A stretch of DNA of 64,000 bases from JALYNX01 sp040902845 (lineage in GTDB: Bacteria; Actinomycetota; Acidimicrobiia; Spongiisociales; ZC4RG35). Made by a program: the position numbers and the translations under genes. Shown one piece after another: positions 32,208 to 40,395 of this stretch; position 1 is the first letter of the stretch, and each line of letters opens with the position of its first letter. Under the pieces are notes generated by a model. The model had not been told where the DNA came from. It saw only the letters and a program-made list of their open reading frames with translations, and did not search any database. The stretch is taken from NCBI GenBank assembly GCA_040902845.1, contig JBBDWM010000034.1, positions 62,001-126,000 on the forward strand, read 5' to 3'.

Positions 32208-32272
32208 AACCCTGCCTCCGTTTGACTATTCAGCGGCGTCTCCGTCGCCTCGAAACAGTATCAACAGATATG

Positions 32273-32336
32273 ACCGTCTCGGACGGTGACCACCACCAAA
32301 TTGAGACACCCAGGGGTCATATGCGGACCCCTGGGT
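32273..32336. promoter_or_regulatory. Two dyads in the divergent ligase/amidotransferase promoter region
   Basis: ACCGTC/GACGGT (32273-32278 and 32282-32287) and the longer ACCCAGGGGTC/GACCCCTGGGT (32308-32318 and 32326-32336; 7-nt loop) lie between the two divergent genes. The 11-bp dyad overlaps the expected -35 region of the amidotransferase promoter, so it is a good operator candidate; RNA hairpin formation is the alternative. Confidence 0.5.
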
Positions 32337-32354
32337 CCCAATTACGGAGGCTGA

Positions 32355-32360
32355 TAAGCT
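32355..32360 (+). promoter_or_regulatory. Candidate leaderless -10 box (TAAGCT)
   Basis: GATAAGCT ends 6 nt before the GTG at 32367, placing the transcription start at the initiation codon. No ribosome site precedes the gene, which supports leaderless translation. Confidence 0.5.
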
Positions 32361-32366
32361 CATCCG

Positions 32367-33062
32367 GTGCGGGCTCTCGTCATAGAACACGACCCGCTAT
32401 CGACTCCAGATCGGGTCGGAGAGCATCTGGAGCAACGTGGGTTCACACTGGACCCCTTCGTGGTCGTCGAAGACATCGACGATCCCGAAGTGTCGGCGAC
32501 CTTTCCCGAGAACGGCCGTCATGACCTCGTTGTCCTCATGGGTGCGCCCTGGTCGGTTTACGACCCGAGAATGCGCGGCTGGGTCGCCCCAGAGCTCGAA
32601 TTCATCCGAGCTCAGGTTGGGCGAGGGGTTCCGGTGCTCGGCATTTGCTTTGGAGCCCAGGCCATGTCGGCGGCGCTCGGCGGGACGGTGGTCCGGTCGG
32701 CGCAACCCGAGTACGGATGGGGGAGCATCGACCCGGCGGTGGCCGAGATCGCAAGTGGCCCCTGGTTCCAGTACCACCACGACGAATTCACCCTTCCCGA
32801 GGGAGCGGTCGAGTTGGCCCGAAACTCGTCGGGTCTTCAGTCCTTTCGAATAGGGAGGAATCTCGCGGTCCAGTTCCACCCGGAGATGACAGCGGGCCTG
32901 ATCGCCTCGTGGTGCGAGGTAGACGGCGGTGGTGAGATGGTCGAAGCGGGTCTGGATCCTGACCTGGTGATCGAAGAAAGCCTGTCTCTCGAGATCTCAA
33001 CTCAGCCGAGCCTGGAGCGCATGCTGGACTGGTTCCTCGAAGACATCGCTGGGGCCGGGTGA
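32367..33062 (+). CDS. Class I glutamine amidotransferase-like hydrolase
   Basis: A 231-residue stand-alone GATase1 domain. Nucleophile Cys is in GVPVLGICFGAQAMSAALGG, and the His-Glu pair is in LAVQFHPEM. No synthetase domain is attached. Next to a glutamine-synthetase-like ligase it may act as a gamma-glutamyl hydrolase, as PuuD does with PuuA; this is inference from context. The start is GTG at 32367. The stop overlaps the P450 start (GTGA), so the two are coupled. Confidence 0.85.
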   Translation: MRALVIEHDPLSTPDRVGEHLEQRGFTLDPFVVVEDIDDPEVSATFPENGRHDLVVLMGAPWSVYDPRMRGWVAPELEFIRAQVGRGVPVLGICFGAQAMSAALGGTVVRSAQPEYGWGSIDPAVAEIASGPWFQYHHDEFTLPEGAVELARNSSGLQSFRIGRNLAVQFHPEMTAGLIASWCEVDGGGEMVEAGLDPDLVIEESLSLEISTQPSLERMLDWFLEDIAGAG

Positions 33063-34180
33063 CCGGACACCGGCCGAGGGTTCTGGTCGACCTCACCGAC
33101 CCTGACCTCTGGCAGCGGGGAGTGCCCCACGAGCAGTTCAAACGACTGCGAGCCGAGTCGCCTGTTGCCTGGTCTGACCATCCTTCCGGTCATCGCGGTG
33201 AGGATCCACCTCGCCACCACGAGCTCAGAGCCCTGACCCCCGCTCATTTCACCCCAGAGTCGGTGCGGGCATACGAGAGCTACATCCGCGCCTTGGCCGT
33301 CGCGGCCATCGACTCGGCGCTCGCAGCAGGGGAATGCGATCTCGTTTTCCAGTTGAGTGAGCGGGTTCCGATTCGGGTTCTGGGACGAATCCTTGGAGTA
33401 CCCGAGGAGATGGTCGACGACCTGGTTCGCCTCGGGAACCAGATGATCGGCTCGGATGACCCTGAGTACATCGACACCATGCTGGCGGAGGTGGCATCGG
33501 ATGAACGGCGGTTGCTCCCTTTCGGGCACCCGGCCGCTGTCGAGGCATTCCAGATGGCATGGCGCATCGCCAGGGACAGACGAGACCGACCTGGCCAAGA
33601 CGTGATGACCTCATTGGCCCTGGGGAAGATCGACGGTGAGCCGCTATCGGATCAGGAGCTCGGCACCTACTTCGTTCTCCTGGTGATAGCCGGCAACGAG
33701 ACGACCCGTCACAGCCTCACCCCCGGTGTCGCCGCACTGGCCCAACATCCGGACCAATGGAGTCTGCTTCGCTCGGGCGCTGCCGATCCGACGCGGACAG
33801 CCGATGAGGTGCTGCGTTGGGCGACCGCCATCCATTTCCATCGACGTGTCGCGACCACCGACGTATTGCTTCGAGACGTGGAGATTGCGGCCGGGGAGAA
33901 GGTGGCCCTCTACTTCGCTTCTGCCAATTTCGACGAGGCGGTCTTCATCGATCCCTACCGACTTGATCTCAATCGATCACCCAACGACCACGTCGCTTTC
34001 GGTCGTGGCGGCCCCCACTTCTGCCTGGGAGCCCATCTGGCCAGGCTCGAGGTTCGGGTCGTGCTCGAGGAACTGGCGGCGAGGGTGTCATCGATCGAGC
34101 TGGTGGGGGAGCCGGTCCGTCTCCGGTCGAACCACATCAACGGGATCAAACACCTCCCGGTTCGGCTCCGAACTGCTTGA
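33059..34180 (+). CDS. Cytochrome P450 lacking an N-terminal segment
   Basis: A 373-residue bacterial P450 with I-helix AGNETTRHSL, ExxR in DEVLRWATAIHFHRR, and the haem loop FGRGGPHFCLGAHLAR carrying the thiolate Cys. Bacterial P450s are normally about 400-430 residues. Here the text runs from SPVAWSDHPSGHRGED directly into PPRHHELRALTPAHFTPE, so about 40-45 residues that usually hold the FW-x-VTRHADV strand and B helix are absent, in frame. Substrate access and haem packing should be altered. The start is GTG, 4-bp overlapped with the amidotransferase gene. Redox partners are not nearby. Confidence 0.85.
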   Translation: MTGHRPRVLVDLTDPDLWQRGVPHEQFKRLRAESPVAWSDHPSGHRGEDPPRHHELRALTPAHFTPESVRAYESYIRALAVAAIDSALAAGECDLVFQLSERVPIRVLGRILGVPEEMVDDLVRLGNQMIGSDDPEYIDTMLAEVASDERRLLPFGHPAAVEAFQMAWRIARDRRDRPGQDVMTSLALGKIDGEPLSDQELGTYFVLLVIAGNETTRHSLTPGVAALAQHPDQWSLLRSGAADPTRTADEVLRWATAIHFHRRVATTDVLLRDVEIAAGEKVALYFASANFDEAVFIDPYRLDLNRSPNDHVAFGRGGPHFCLGAHLARLEVRVVLEELAARVSSIELVGEPVRLRSNHINGIKHLPVRLRTA

Positions 34181-34249
34181 CCTTTGTTGAAACTCCTACC
34201 GTCCTCATCGCCCATCTCGACGGTGGTTGAAGCCCTACTCTCCGTCCCC

Positions 34250-34657
34250 GTGATCACTTACAGGTTGGGCAACGACCTCGAACTCGACGCCGTCATCGAT
34301 CTCTACGTCGACTCGACACTCGGGGAGCGCCGCCCTGTATCCGAGCGAGAGCGCATGGGAACGATGCTGGCGGAAGCCAATCTGGTGGTGACCGCCTGGG
34401 ACGAAGAACTGATGGTCGGCATCGCCCGCTCGATCACGGATTGGGTGTACTGCACATATCTGTCTGACCTGGCGGTGAGATTGGACCATCAGGCACAGGG
34501 CATCGGTCGGGAATTGGTGCGGAGGACCCGACAGGAGGCGCCGCAGGCCACCGTCATCCTGCTCGCGGCCCCCAAGGCCGTCGACTACTACGCCAAGATC
34601 GGGATGACCCAGCACAACAGTGCCTGGATCCTGCCCTCCGGTGTCGAGCCGGTCTGA
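34250..34657 (+). CDS. GNAT family N-acetyltransferase
   Basis: A GNAT acetyltransferase of about 135 residues. The acetyl-CoA pyrophosphate loop is HQAQGIGRELVRRT, preceded by the strand YLSDLAVRLD, and the C-terminal VDYYAKIGMTQH is the usual tyrosine-containing end. The substrate is unknown. GTG 34250 gives the shortest sensible start (ITYRLGNDLELDAVIDLYVD); GTG 34223 or TTG 34184 would extend it. A TACTCT box lies 8 nt before 34250. Confidence 0.75.
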   Translation: MITYRLGNDLELDAVIDLYVDSTLGERRPVSERERMGTMLAEANLVVTAWDEELMVGIARSITDWVYCTYLSDLAVRLDHQAQGIGRELVRRTRQEAPQATVILLAAPKAVDYYAKIGMTQHNSAWILPSGVEPV

Positions 34658-34681
34658 ATCCGAGGCCGCCCGGCCCTCTGG

Positions 34682-35605
34682 TCATCTGTCAAGCCAGGTC
34701 GCGATGAGATCGCCGACAATGCCTGGTGAATACATGTCGTTGTGTTGGGCGCCTTCGACTCCCTCCACCAGGGCCTCTGACCCCGCGCCGGTAAGGGCGT
34801 CGGCGAAATCGAAGCTGAAGGATGAATCGATGAAACCATCCTCGACGCCGTACATGAGAAGACTTTCCAGATCAGGGTTCTGCTCAACCAGGTTCACAGG
34901 GTTGCCTGCCCTCCAAGTCTCGGGGTCCTCTGTCGGGCTCACCCCGAAGAATGGGTACATCAGAGGACCGAGTCGGGCCACGTCGTAGGGCCCGGCGAGC
35001 CCGATGAGGCGATCCGGGACACCGGTCCCCGCTACCGGGCACGAAGCTGCGTAGTCATCTCCGCTCAGGGCGACCACCGCCGAGATGTGGGCTCCGGCCG
35101 AATGCCCGAGCACCACGACTGTCCCGTCGGAGTCGGGATGCTCAACGGCATAACGAACTGCACAAGCCACGTCGTCGACGGCGGCGGGGAAGCCGGGCTG
35201 CCCACCTGACAAGGCGTAGCGGGCGTTGACAGTGAGATAGCCCTCCTCGGTCAGAAACTCGGCAAGAGGCCGCATGATCGAAGGCGACCCCGCGACCCAC
35301 CCTCCGCCATGGACCAGGACCACCGCCGGGAACGGGCCAGGACCGTCGGGAACGAGAACCTCGGCGCCGATATCGGGCAACGGCTCGGGAATCGTCGTTG
35401 TGGTGGTGGTTGCGACAGTGGTTGTTGTCGTTGAGGTAGTCGTGGTTGTCGAGGTGGTCGAGGTGGGCCGAGAGGTGATTGTGGTGGTTGAGGCCGGGAT
35501 GGTGGTAACCGCGGCTTCCTCGGAGGCGCTGCACCCCGCCATCGTCAGAACCAGGACGGTTGAAGTCAGGAAAGAAGGGAGGCGGCGTCCCGATCCACGT
35601 ACCAC
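34682..35605 (-). CDS. Lipid-anchored alpha/beta hydrolase, BD-FAE/carboxylesterase type
   Basis: A 307-residue esterase-like lipoprotein. Signal peptide with lipobox MAGC (Cys25) precedes a Thr-rich linker (about 34-74, with long runs of T). The hydrolase domain has oxyanion-hole motif VLVHGGGWVAG and nucleophile elbow VVLGHSAGAHIS, and the probable acid/His pair follows (EDGFID ... GAQHNDMY). It likely cleaves esters outside the membrane. Its GTG start lies 40 bp inside the 3-prime end of pgl, an unusually long overlap. Confidence 0.8.
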   Translation of the reverse strand: MVRGSGRRLPSFLTSTVLVLTMAGCSASEEAAVTTIPASTTTITSRPTSTTSTTTTTSTTTTTVATTTTTTIPEPLPDIGAEVLVPDGPGPFPAVVLVHGGGWVAGSPSIMRPLAEFLTEEGYLTVNARYALSGGQPGFPAAVDDVACAVRYAVEHPDSDGTVVVLGHSAGAHISAVVALSGDDYAASCPVAGTGVPDRLIGLAGPYDVARLGPLMYPFFGVSPTEDPETWRAGNPVNLVEQNPDLESLLMYGVEDGFIDSSFSFDFADALTGAGSEALVEGVEGAQHNDMYSPGIVGDLIATWLDR

Positions 35606-36243
35606 TCGACCACTCCCTTGGCTTCGCTCAGTTGTCCGGCGGGTGTGCCGTTTTCGAAGCTGGCCTTGAGGGCGACAGCCTTCTCGATTCCGAGTGTGAC
35701 CAACAGGACCAGGCTTGCACTCCAGAGGAGGGGGTAGGTCGCCGTAAGCCGATCCTCCTCGTGTCCGCTCTCGCGATTGGCGACGTACCAGCGGCTGCGC
35801 TCGTCCAACGCCGGTGTGTCCGGGAACAACGACGCGATGTGGGCGTCGGCACCCATGCCGAGCATTATCAGGTCGGGTGGCCTCTCGACATGAATTGACC
35901 GGAGACGTGCCTCATAGTGGGCCGCGGCGTCTTCCGGCTCCATGTACTCGCTCCATCTCGGTCTGATGAAGTTGGCGCCGACATGGTCGAGTAGGGTCAC
36001 CGCCGCCATCCGCCCGTTGGAATGCTCATGGTCAGGCGGGACCCATCTCTCGTCCGATAGCCAGGCGTCGACCTTGCCCCAACCGCTGGCCCGACCTCGC
36101 AGCATGCGATAGGTGGCCTCGGCTGCCGAGCCCCCCGCCAGCCCCAGCGAGAAACGCCCTTCGGCAGACGAGATCAGGTCGGCGACACGTCTCGACGCGG
36201 ACTGGGCCGCGGCGTCGGGCGTCTCATGGACGAAAAGCTCCAC
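35566..36243 (-). CDS. pgl: 6-phosphogluconolactonase
   Basis: A 225-residue lactonase of the NagB/Pgl fold that hydrolyses 6-phosphogluconolactone in the oxidative pentose phosphate pathway. Motifs are LGLAGGSAAEATYRML, LSDERWVPPDHEHSNGRMAA and LGMGADAHIASLFPDTPAL. Canonical enzymes read GxGxDGHxASLFP; here Ala replaces the Gly before His (GADAHIAS). zwf and gnd are not in the window. It lies divergently 33 bp from an alpha/beta hydrolase gene. Confidence 0.85.
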   Translation of the reverse strand: MELFVHETPDAAAQSASRRVADLISSAEGRFSLGLAGGSAAEATYRMLRGRASGWGKVDAWLSDERWVPPDHEHSNGRMAAVTLLDHVGANFIRPRWSEYMEPEDAAAHYEARLRSIHVERPPDLIMLGMGADAHIASLFPDTPALDERSRWYVANRESGHEEDRLTATYPLLWSASLVLLVTLGIEKAVALKASFENGTPAGQLSEAKGVVEWYVDRDAASLLS

Positions 36244-36264
36244 ATGGCAACGGTACTTGCCCGA

Positions 36265-36270
36265 TACATT
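36265..36270 (+). promoter_or_regulatory. Candidate leaderless -10 box (TACATT)
   Basis: TACATT is followed by 6 nt and the GTG at 36277. This supports that GTG as the start over the upstream ATGs at 36226 and 36244. Confidence 0.45.
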
Positions 36271-36276
36271 GGATTC

Positions 36277-36939
36277 GTGGTCTCAACGATCTCGATCCCA
36301 TGGCGTGGTGGCGAGGTCAGCGGCCGTATGGTCGGTGAGGGCCCGCATGGGGTCCTCCTTGCCCACGGTGCCGGCACCGATCAGGATCACCGTGTCATCG
36401 TGGGCCTTCGTGACAGGCTCGCCGCGGCCGGGCACCGGGTCCTGACCTTCAACTATCCCTATACCGAACGGGGGTCGAAGAGCCCTGACCGCGCTGACCG
36501 TCTCGTCGACTGTCACCGGGCGGCTGCCGACATGTTGCGGATGAAGGTCGACATGGTCTTTCTCGCCGGCAGGTCGATGGGTGGCCGGATGGCTACCTAT
36601 CTGGTTGCCGAGGGCTACCCCGCCGCCGGTGTGATCCTCTACGCCTATCCGTTGCACCCGGCCGGCAAGCCGGAATCGCTTCGGGTTGCCCATTTCCCTG
36701 AGGTGACGGTGCCGCTTCTCTTCTTTCAGGGGACCCGGGACTCCTTGAGCCGCATGGACCTATTCGAACGACATATCGCCATGCTTCCCAACGTGACAGT
36801 CGAGATGCTCGACGGCGCCACCCATTCGCTCACCGGAGGGGGTTGGTCCGAGGAGGCGATGCTCCAGCATCTGTCCGCGAGGTCCACATCGTGGATCGCC
36901 GCCATGTCATCTGGCAGAACAGACGCCACCAGGCCATAA
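36277..36939 (+). CDS. Alpha/beta hydrolase, KANL3/Tex30-like
   Basis: A hydrolase of about 220 residues with VLLAHGAGTDQDH (oxyanion region), nucleophile elbow FLAGRSMGGRMATYL, acid region FFQGTRDSLSRMD and DGATHSLTGG carrying the His. This pattern matches the KANL3/Tex30-like alpha/beta hydrolase family, of unknown substrate. GTG 36277 is chosen because it keeps the conserved core close to the N-terminus and follows a leaderless-type -10; frames remain open upstream into pgl. Confidence 0.78.
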   Translation: MVSTISIPWRGGEVSGRMVGEGPHGVLLAHGAGTDQDHRVIVGLRDRLAAAGHRVLTFNYPYTERGSKSPDRADRLVDCHRAAADMLRMKVDMVFLAGRSMGGRMATYLVAEGYPAAGVILYAYPLHPAGKPESLRVAHFPEVTVPLLFFQGTRDSLSRMDLFERHIAMLPNVTVEMLDGATHSLTGGGWSEEAMLQHLSARSTSWIAAMSSGRTDATRP

Positions 36940-36976
36940 TTGGCGTCCACCTCTCATTTCTCCAAGGAGTCATTCG

Positions 36977-37636
36977 ATGCCCGAAGTCAGTCTGCGCGCT
37001 CAAACCGGTCGTAGCACTGGTTCGCGTGATTCGCGTCGTGTCAGAAAGACAGGCGACGTGCCAGCCATCGTTTATGGAAAGGGCACCGAGCCGGTCTCGA
37101 TCGCAGTGAACGCCCACGATCTGCATGTGGTGCTGCACACCGAGGCGGGGGCCAACGCCTTGATCAACCTTGAGATCGACGGCGGCGCCACCCTGTTAAC
37201 CATGGCCAGGGTCATCGAGCGCCACCCATTCCGCAACGAGTATCGCCACATCGACTTCGTCACGGTGTCTCTCGACGAGATCGTCACCGCCGAGGTCGCC
37301 ATCCATTTCGAGGGCTCGCCGATCGGGGTGCAGAACGGTGGCGTCTTCTCGCCGCAGCGCACCCATGTCGTTATCGAGGCCCTTGCGACGGAGATTCCGT
37401 CCGCAATCGTCCTCGACGTCGCGGATGTCGAGATCGGCGGCTCGCTTCGCATCGCCGACCTTCCCGTGATCGAAGGTGTGACCTACACCGAAGATCCCGA
37501 GGCGGTCGTGATGAGCGTCACCACGCTCGCTGCCGAAGTCGTCGAAGAGCCCGAGGAGCTCGAGGGCGAGGGAGAGGAGGCTGCCGAGGGTGAGGAGCCT
37601 GCTGAGGGCGCCCAGGAAAGCGAAAGCGGCGAATAG
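36977..37636 (+). CDS. rplY: 50S ribosomal protein L25 (CTC form)
   Basis: A 219-residue L25/general stress CTC protein that binds 5S rRNA. The L25 domain (about 1-95: SLRAQTGRSTGSRDSRRVRK, VPAIVYGKG) is followed by the CTC beta domain (about 100-185) and an acidic Glu-rich tail (EEPEELEGEGEEAAEGEEPA). ATG 36977 follows CCAAGGAGT. The neighbour pth is classic for this gene; the upstream prs usually found is not present here. Confidence 0.93.
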   Translation: MPEVSLRAQTGRSTGSRDSRRVRKTGDVPAIVYGKGTEPVSIAVNAHDLHVVLHTEAGANALINLEIDGGATLLTMARVIERHPFRNEYRHIDFVTVSLDEIVTAEVAIHFEGSPIGVQNGGVFSPQRTHVVIEALATEIPSAIVLDVADVEIGGSLRIADLPVIEGVTYTEDPEAVVMSVTTLAAEVVEEPEELEGEGEEAAEGEEPAEGAQESESGE

Positions 37637-37646
37637 CCAGGTTCAC

Positions 37647-38222
37647 ATGGTGGTCGGTCTCCGCAATCCGGGGAGCGACTACGAGGGAACGCGTCACAAC
37701 GTCGGGTTCGAGGTCGTGGCGCGGGTCGTGGCTCGTCACGGTTCCAGATTCGGAAGGGCTCCGTCGCGGGTCCGTTGTGAGGTCGCCCAGGTCGGTGCCG
37801 GCGACAACCGGGTGCTCTACGTGGTCCCCTCCACCTTCATGAACGAGTCCGGCTCGGCGGTGCGCGCTGCAGTCGACTACTACGGCCTCGATCTCTCCCG
37901 AATCCTGGTCGTCCACGACGACATCGACCTCGCTTTCGCTCGTCTCCGGCTCCAGGTCAACGGCGGCAGCGGCGGCCACAACGGGATCAGGTCGCTCGAG
38001 AACGCACTGGGCCCCAACTTCAGCCGGCTCAAGTTGGGGGTTGGACGCCCGCCCGGGTCGATGGACCCTGCCGACTTCGTCCTCCGCTCCTTTTCAAGAA
38101 CAGAGCGTGTCGAGGTGGACGTGATGCTGGAGGAGGCTGCCGATGTGGTCGAACAATGGCTGTCCGATCCGGCCCGGGCCCAGGAGATGGCCGCTTTGAG
38201 GGGACGCAACCCGCTTTCCTAA
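37647..38222 (+). CDS. pth: Peptidyl-tRNA hydrolase
   Basis: A 191-residue Pth that frees peptidyl groups from tRNA released by stalled ribosomes. Motifs: VVGLRNPGSDYEGTRHNVGF (catalytic His), STFMNESGSAV, VVHDDIDL (Asp) and GGSGGHNGIRSLENALG. ATG 37647 gives the standard N-terminus; frames run open upstream across the rplY end but would add an atypical extension. It lies 10 bp after rplY and surely shares its transcript. Confidence 0.93.
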   Translation: MVVGLRNPGSDYEGTRHNVGFEVVARVVARHGSRFGRAPSRVRCEVAQVGAGDNRVLYVVPSTFMNESGSAVRAAVDYYGLDLSRILVVHDDIDLAFARLRLQVNGGSGGHNGIRSLENALGPNFSRLKLGVGRPPGSMDPADFVLRSFSRTERVEVDVMLEEAADVVEQWLSDPARAQEMAALRGRNPLS

Positions 38223-38226
38223 GGGT

Positions 38227-38243
38227 CCCCCCGATTTCGGGGG
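38227..38243 (+). terminator. Hairpin after pth
   Basis: CCCCCG (38228-38233), loop ATTT, CGGGGG (38238-38243) directly follows the pth stop. No T tract follows, so it may be only a weak terminator before glpK. Confidence 0.4.
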
Positions 38244-38292
38244 TCACCCCTCCGCGCCAAACCGAAGTAGGGGACGCATAACGTCCACCCAC

Positions 38293-39783
38293 ATGCCCGA
38301 TTTCGTCGGCGCTCTAGATCAGGGGACGACCTCCACCCGATTCATGGTGTTCGACGCCAACGGGACCGTGGTGACGGTCGACCAGCGTGAGCACGCCCAG
38401 ATCTTTCCCCGGCCGGGATGGGTCGAGCACGACCCGGTGGAGATCTGGTCCAAAGCCTCTTCCGTAATCGAAGGGGCCCTTTCCAAGGTCGGCCTGACGG
38501 CATCCGATCTTGCCGCGGTCGGTTTGACCAACCAGCGCGAGACCACCGTGATCTGGGACCGGGCCAGCGGAACGCCGGTCGCCAACGCGATCGTTTGGCA
38601 GGACACCCGCACCGCCGACCTCTGCTCCAACTTCGCCGGGATCGACGGCCCCGATCGGTTCCGCGCAGTCACCGGATTGCCGCTTGCAACCTACTTCTCA
38701 GGGCCCAAGATCCGCTGGCTCCTCGACGAACTCGACCTGCACGACGCCGCCGAACGTGGTGAGCTGGCCTTCGGCACGATCGACTCGTGGCTGGCCTGGA
38801 ATCTGACCGGTGGGCCGGGCAAGGGGGCCCATATCACCGATGTCACCAATGCCTCCCGGACCTTGCTGATGGATCTCGCCACCACCAGCTGGGACGCGGA
38901 CATCGCGGTGGCGATGGATGTCCCGACCGCGATGCTCCCCCAAATCGTGCCTTCGATCGGAGTGTTGGGCACCTGCCTCGGTCCTCTCGAGGGGGTGCCC
39001 CTGGGGGCCATCCTCGGAGATCAGCATGCCGCATTGTTCGGTCAGGTGTGCTTTCAGCCCGGTGAGGCGAAAAACACATATGGGACCGGCAATTTCATGC
39101 TTCTCAACACCGGTTTGACCCCGGTCGTCTCCGAAGCGGGGCTGCTTACCACCGTGGCGTATCAGCGGGCCGGTGAGAAACCGGTCTATGCCCTCGAGGG
39201 CTCGGTGGCGGTTACCGGGTCGCTGGTCCAATGGTTGAGGGACAACCTCCGTTTGTTGGATACGGCTTCGGACATCGAGAAACTGGCCCGCACGGTCGAG
39301 GACAACGGAGACGTCTACTTCGTCCCTGCCTTTTCCGGTCTCTTCGCCCCGTACTGGCGATCCGATGCCCGGGGGGTGATCACCGGTCTGACCAGATTCG
39401 CCAACAGCGGTCACATCGCCAGGGCGGCGCTCGAGTCCACCGCGTATCAGACCCGTGACATCCTGGACGCAATGACGGCCGATTCCGGAGTGAGGCTCAC
39501 CGAGCTCAGGGTCGATGGGGGGATGACCTCCAATTCGCTGTTGATGCAGTTCCAGGCAGACATTCTCGGGGTCGATGTCATCAAACCCAGGGTGACGGAG
39601 ACGACGGCACTGGGAGCCGCCTTCGCCGCAGGATTGGCGGTGGGGTTCTGGGCGGACCTCGACGAGATCGCAGGTCTGTGGGCGGAGGACTCCCGATGGC
39701 AACCGCAGATGGACGACAGCGAGCGGGAGAGGCTCTATTCACGATGGCGGGAGGCGGTCGAAAGGTCATTGGGTTGGGTTTGA
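38293..39783 (+). CDS. glpK: Glycerol kinase
   Basis: A 496-residue FGGY kinase that phosphorylates glycerol. Identity is clear from ALDQGTTSTRFMVFD, TNQRETTVIWDRASG, the glycerol-site WQDTRT, GTIDSWLAWNL, NTYGTGNFMLLNTG, LRVDGGMTSNSLLMQFQADI and ETTALGAAFAAG. Glycerol-3-phosphate made here is also the substrate used by the pgsA product encoded next, so the placement links catabolism and phospholipid synthesis. TAACGT lies 8 nt before the ATG, with no ribosome site. Confidence 0.95.
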   Translation: MPDFVGALDQGTTSTRFMVFDANGTVVTVDQREHAQIFPRPGWVEHDPVEIWSKASSVIEGALSKVGLTASDLAAVGLTNQRETTVIWDRASGTPVANAIVWQDTRTADLCSNFAGIDGPDRFRAVTGLPLATYFSGPKIRWLLDELDLHDAAERGELAFGTIDSWLAWNLTGGPGKGAHITDVTNASRTLLMDLATTSWDADIAVAMDVPTAMLPQIVPSIGVLGTCLGPLEGVPLGAILGDQHAALFGQVCFQPGEAKNTYGTGNFMLLNTGLTPVVSEAGLLTTVAYQRAGEKPVYALEGSVAVTGSLVQWLRDNLRLLDTASDIEKLARTVEDNGDVYFVPAFSGLFAPYWRSDARGVITGLTRFANSGHIARAALESTAYQTRDILDAMTADSGVRLTELRVDGGMTSNSLLMQFQADILGVDVIKPRVTETTALGAAFAAGLAVGFWADLDEIAGLWAEDSRWQPQMDDSERERLYSRWREAVERSLGWV

Positions 39784-39837
39784 CACGAGGTTTCGCCTCG
39801 ACCCACCGATAAGATCGCTGCGAGTTGAGGAGGTCAC

Positions 39838-40395
39838 ATGTCACTGCCTGACATGCTCGCGCTGTCCAGGATCCTTCTGGTGCCTGTGATCATGGCTTTC
39901 ACCAGAAGCGAGCAAATCGAGCATTCTTTGGCGATTGCCGCTTCGGTATTCGCAGTTGCCGCCTTCACGGATTACCTCGACGGCTATTTCGCGAGGAAGA
40001 TCAGCGGGGGCACCGTTCTCGGCGCCTTTCTCGATACCACCGCCGACAAGATCCTGGTCACCGGCACCCTTCTCGCACTGGTGTCTATCGACCGGGTATC
40101 GGTCTGGCCTGCAGCCCTGATCATCTTCCGGGAATTCGGGGTGATGGCGCTCCGGGGCGTGGTTGCCGCTCAGGGGGGCCTGATCCGCCCTTCGACGTGG
40201 GGGAAGATAAAGACGGCGACACAGTTTGTGGCTCTGTTTCTGGCATTCTTCAGGCTGTCGGAGCCGTGGGGCCCCTGGTATCTGGATCAGTGGGTCATGC
40301 TGCTCGCCGTCATCGCCACCGTCGGCTCGGCATGGGGTTACACGACGGCGTTCTGGCACACAGTGCGTTCTGAGCCTGCCGGCATCCGGAGGTGA
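39838..40395 (+). CDS. pgsA: CDP-diacylglycerol-glycerol-3-phosphate phosphatidyltransferase
   Basis: A 185-residue membrane enzyme that makes phosphatidylglycerol phosphate. The CDP-alcohol phosphotransferase motif spans TDYLDGYFARKISGGTVLGA followed by FLDTTADK, with all four aspartates of the D-x2-DG-x2-AR-x8-G-x3-D-x3-D pattern. Four to six transmembrane helices are visible. ATG 39838 follows GAGGAGGTCAC, and TAAGAT about 25 bp upstream may be its -10. The 3-prime end overlaps the epimerase gene by 4 bp. Confidence 0.88.
   Translation: MSLPDMLALSRILLVPVIMAFTRSEQIEHSLAIAASVFAVAAFTDYLDGYFARKISGGTVLGAFLDTTADKILVTGTLLALVSIDRVSVWPAALIIFREFGVMALRGVVAAQGGLIRPSTWGKIKTATQFVALFLAFFRLSEPWGPWYLDQWVMLLAVIATVGSAWGYTTAFWHTVRSEPAGIRR

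Noticed and set aside
38698..39702. 334-codon frame antisense to glpK
   Set aside because: Shadow of glycerol kinase; composition is that of reversed codons.
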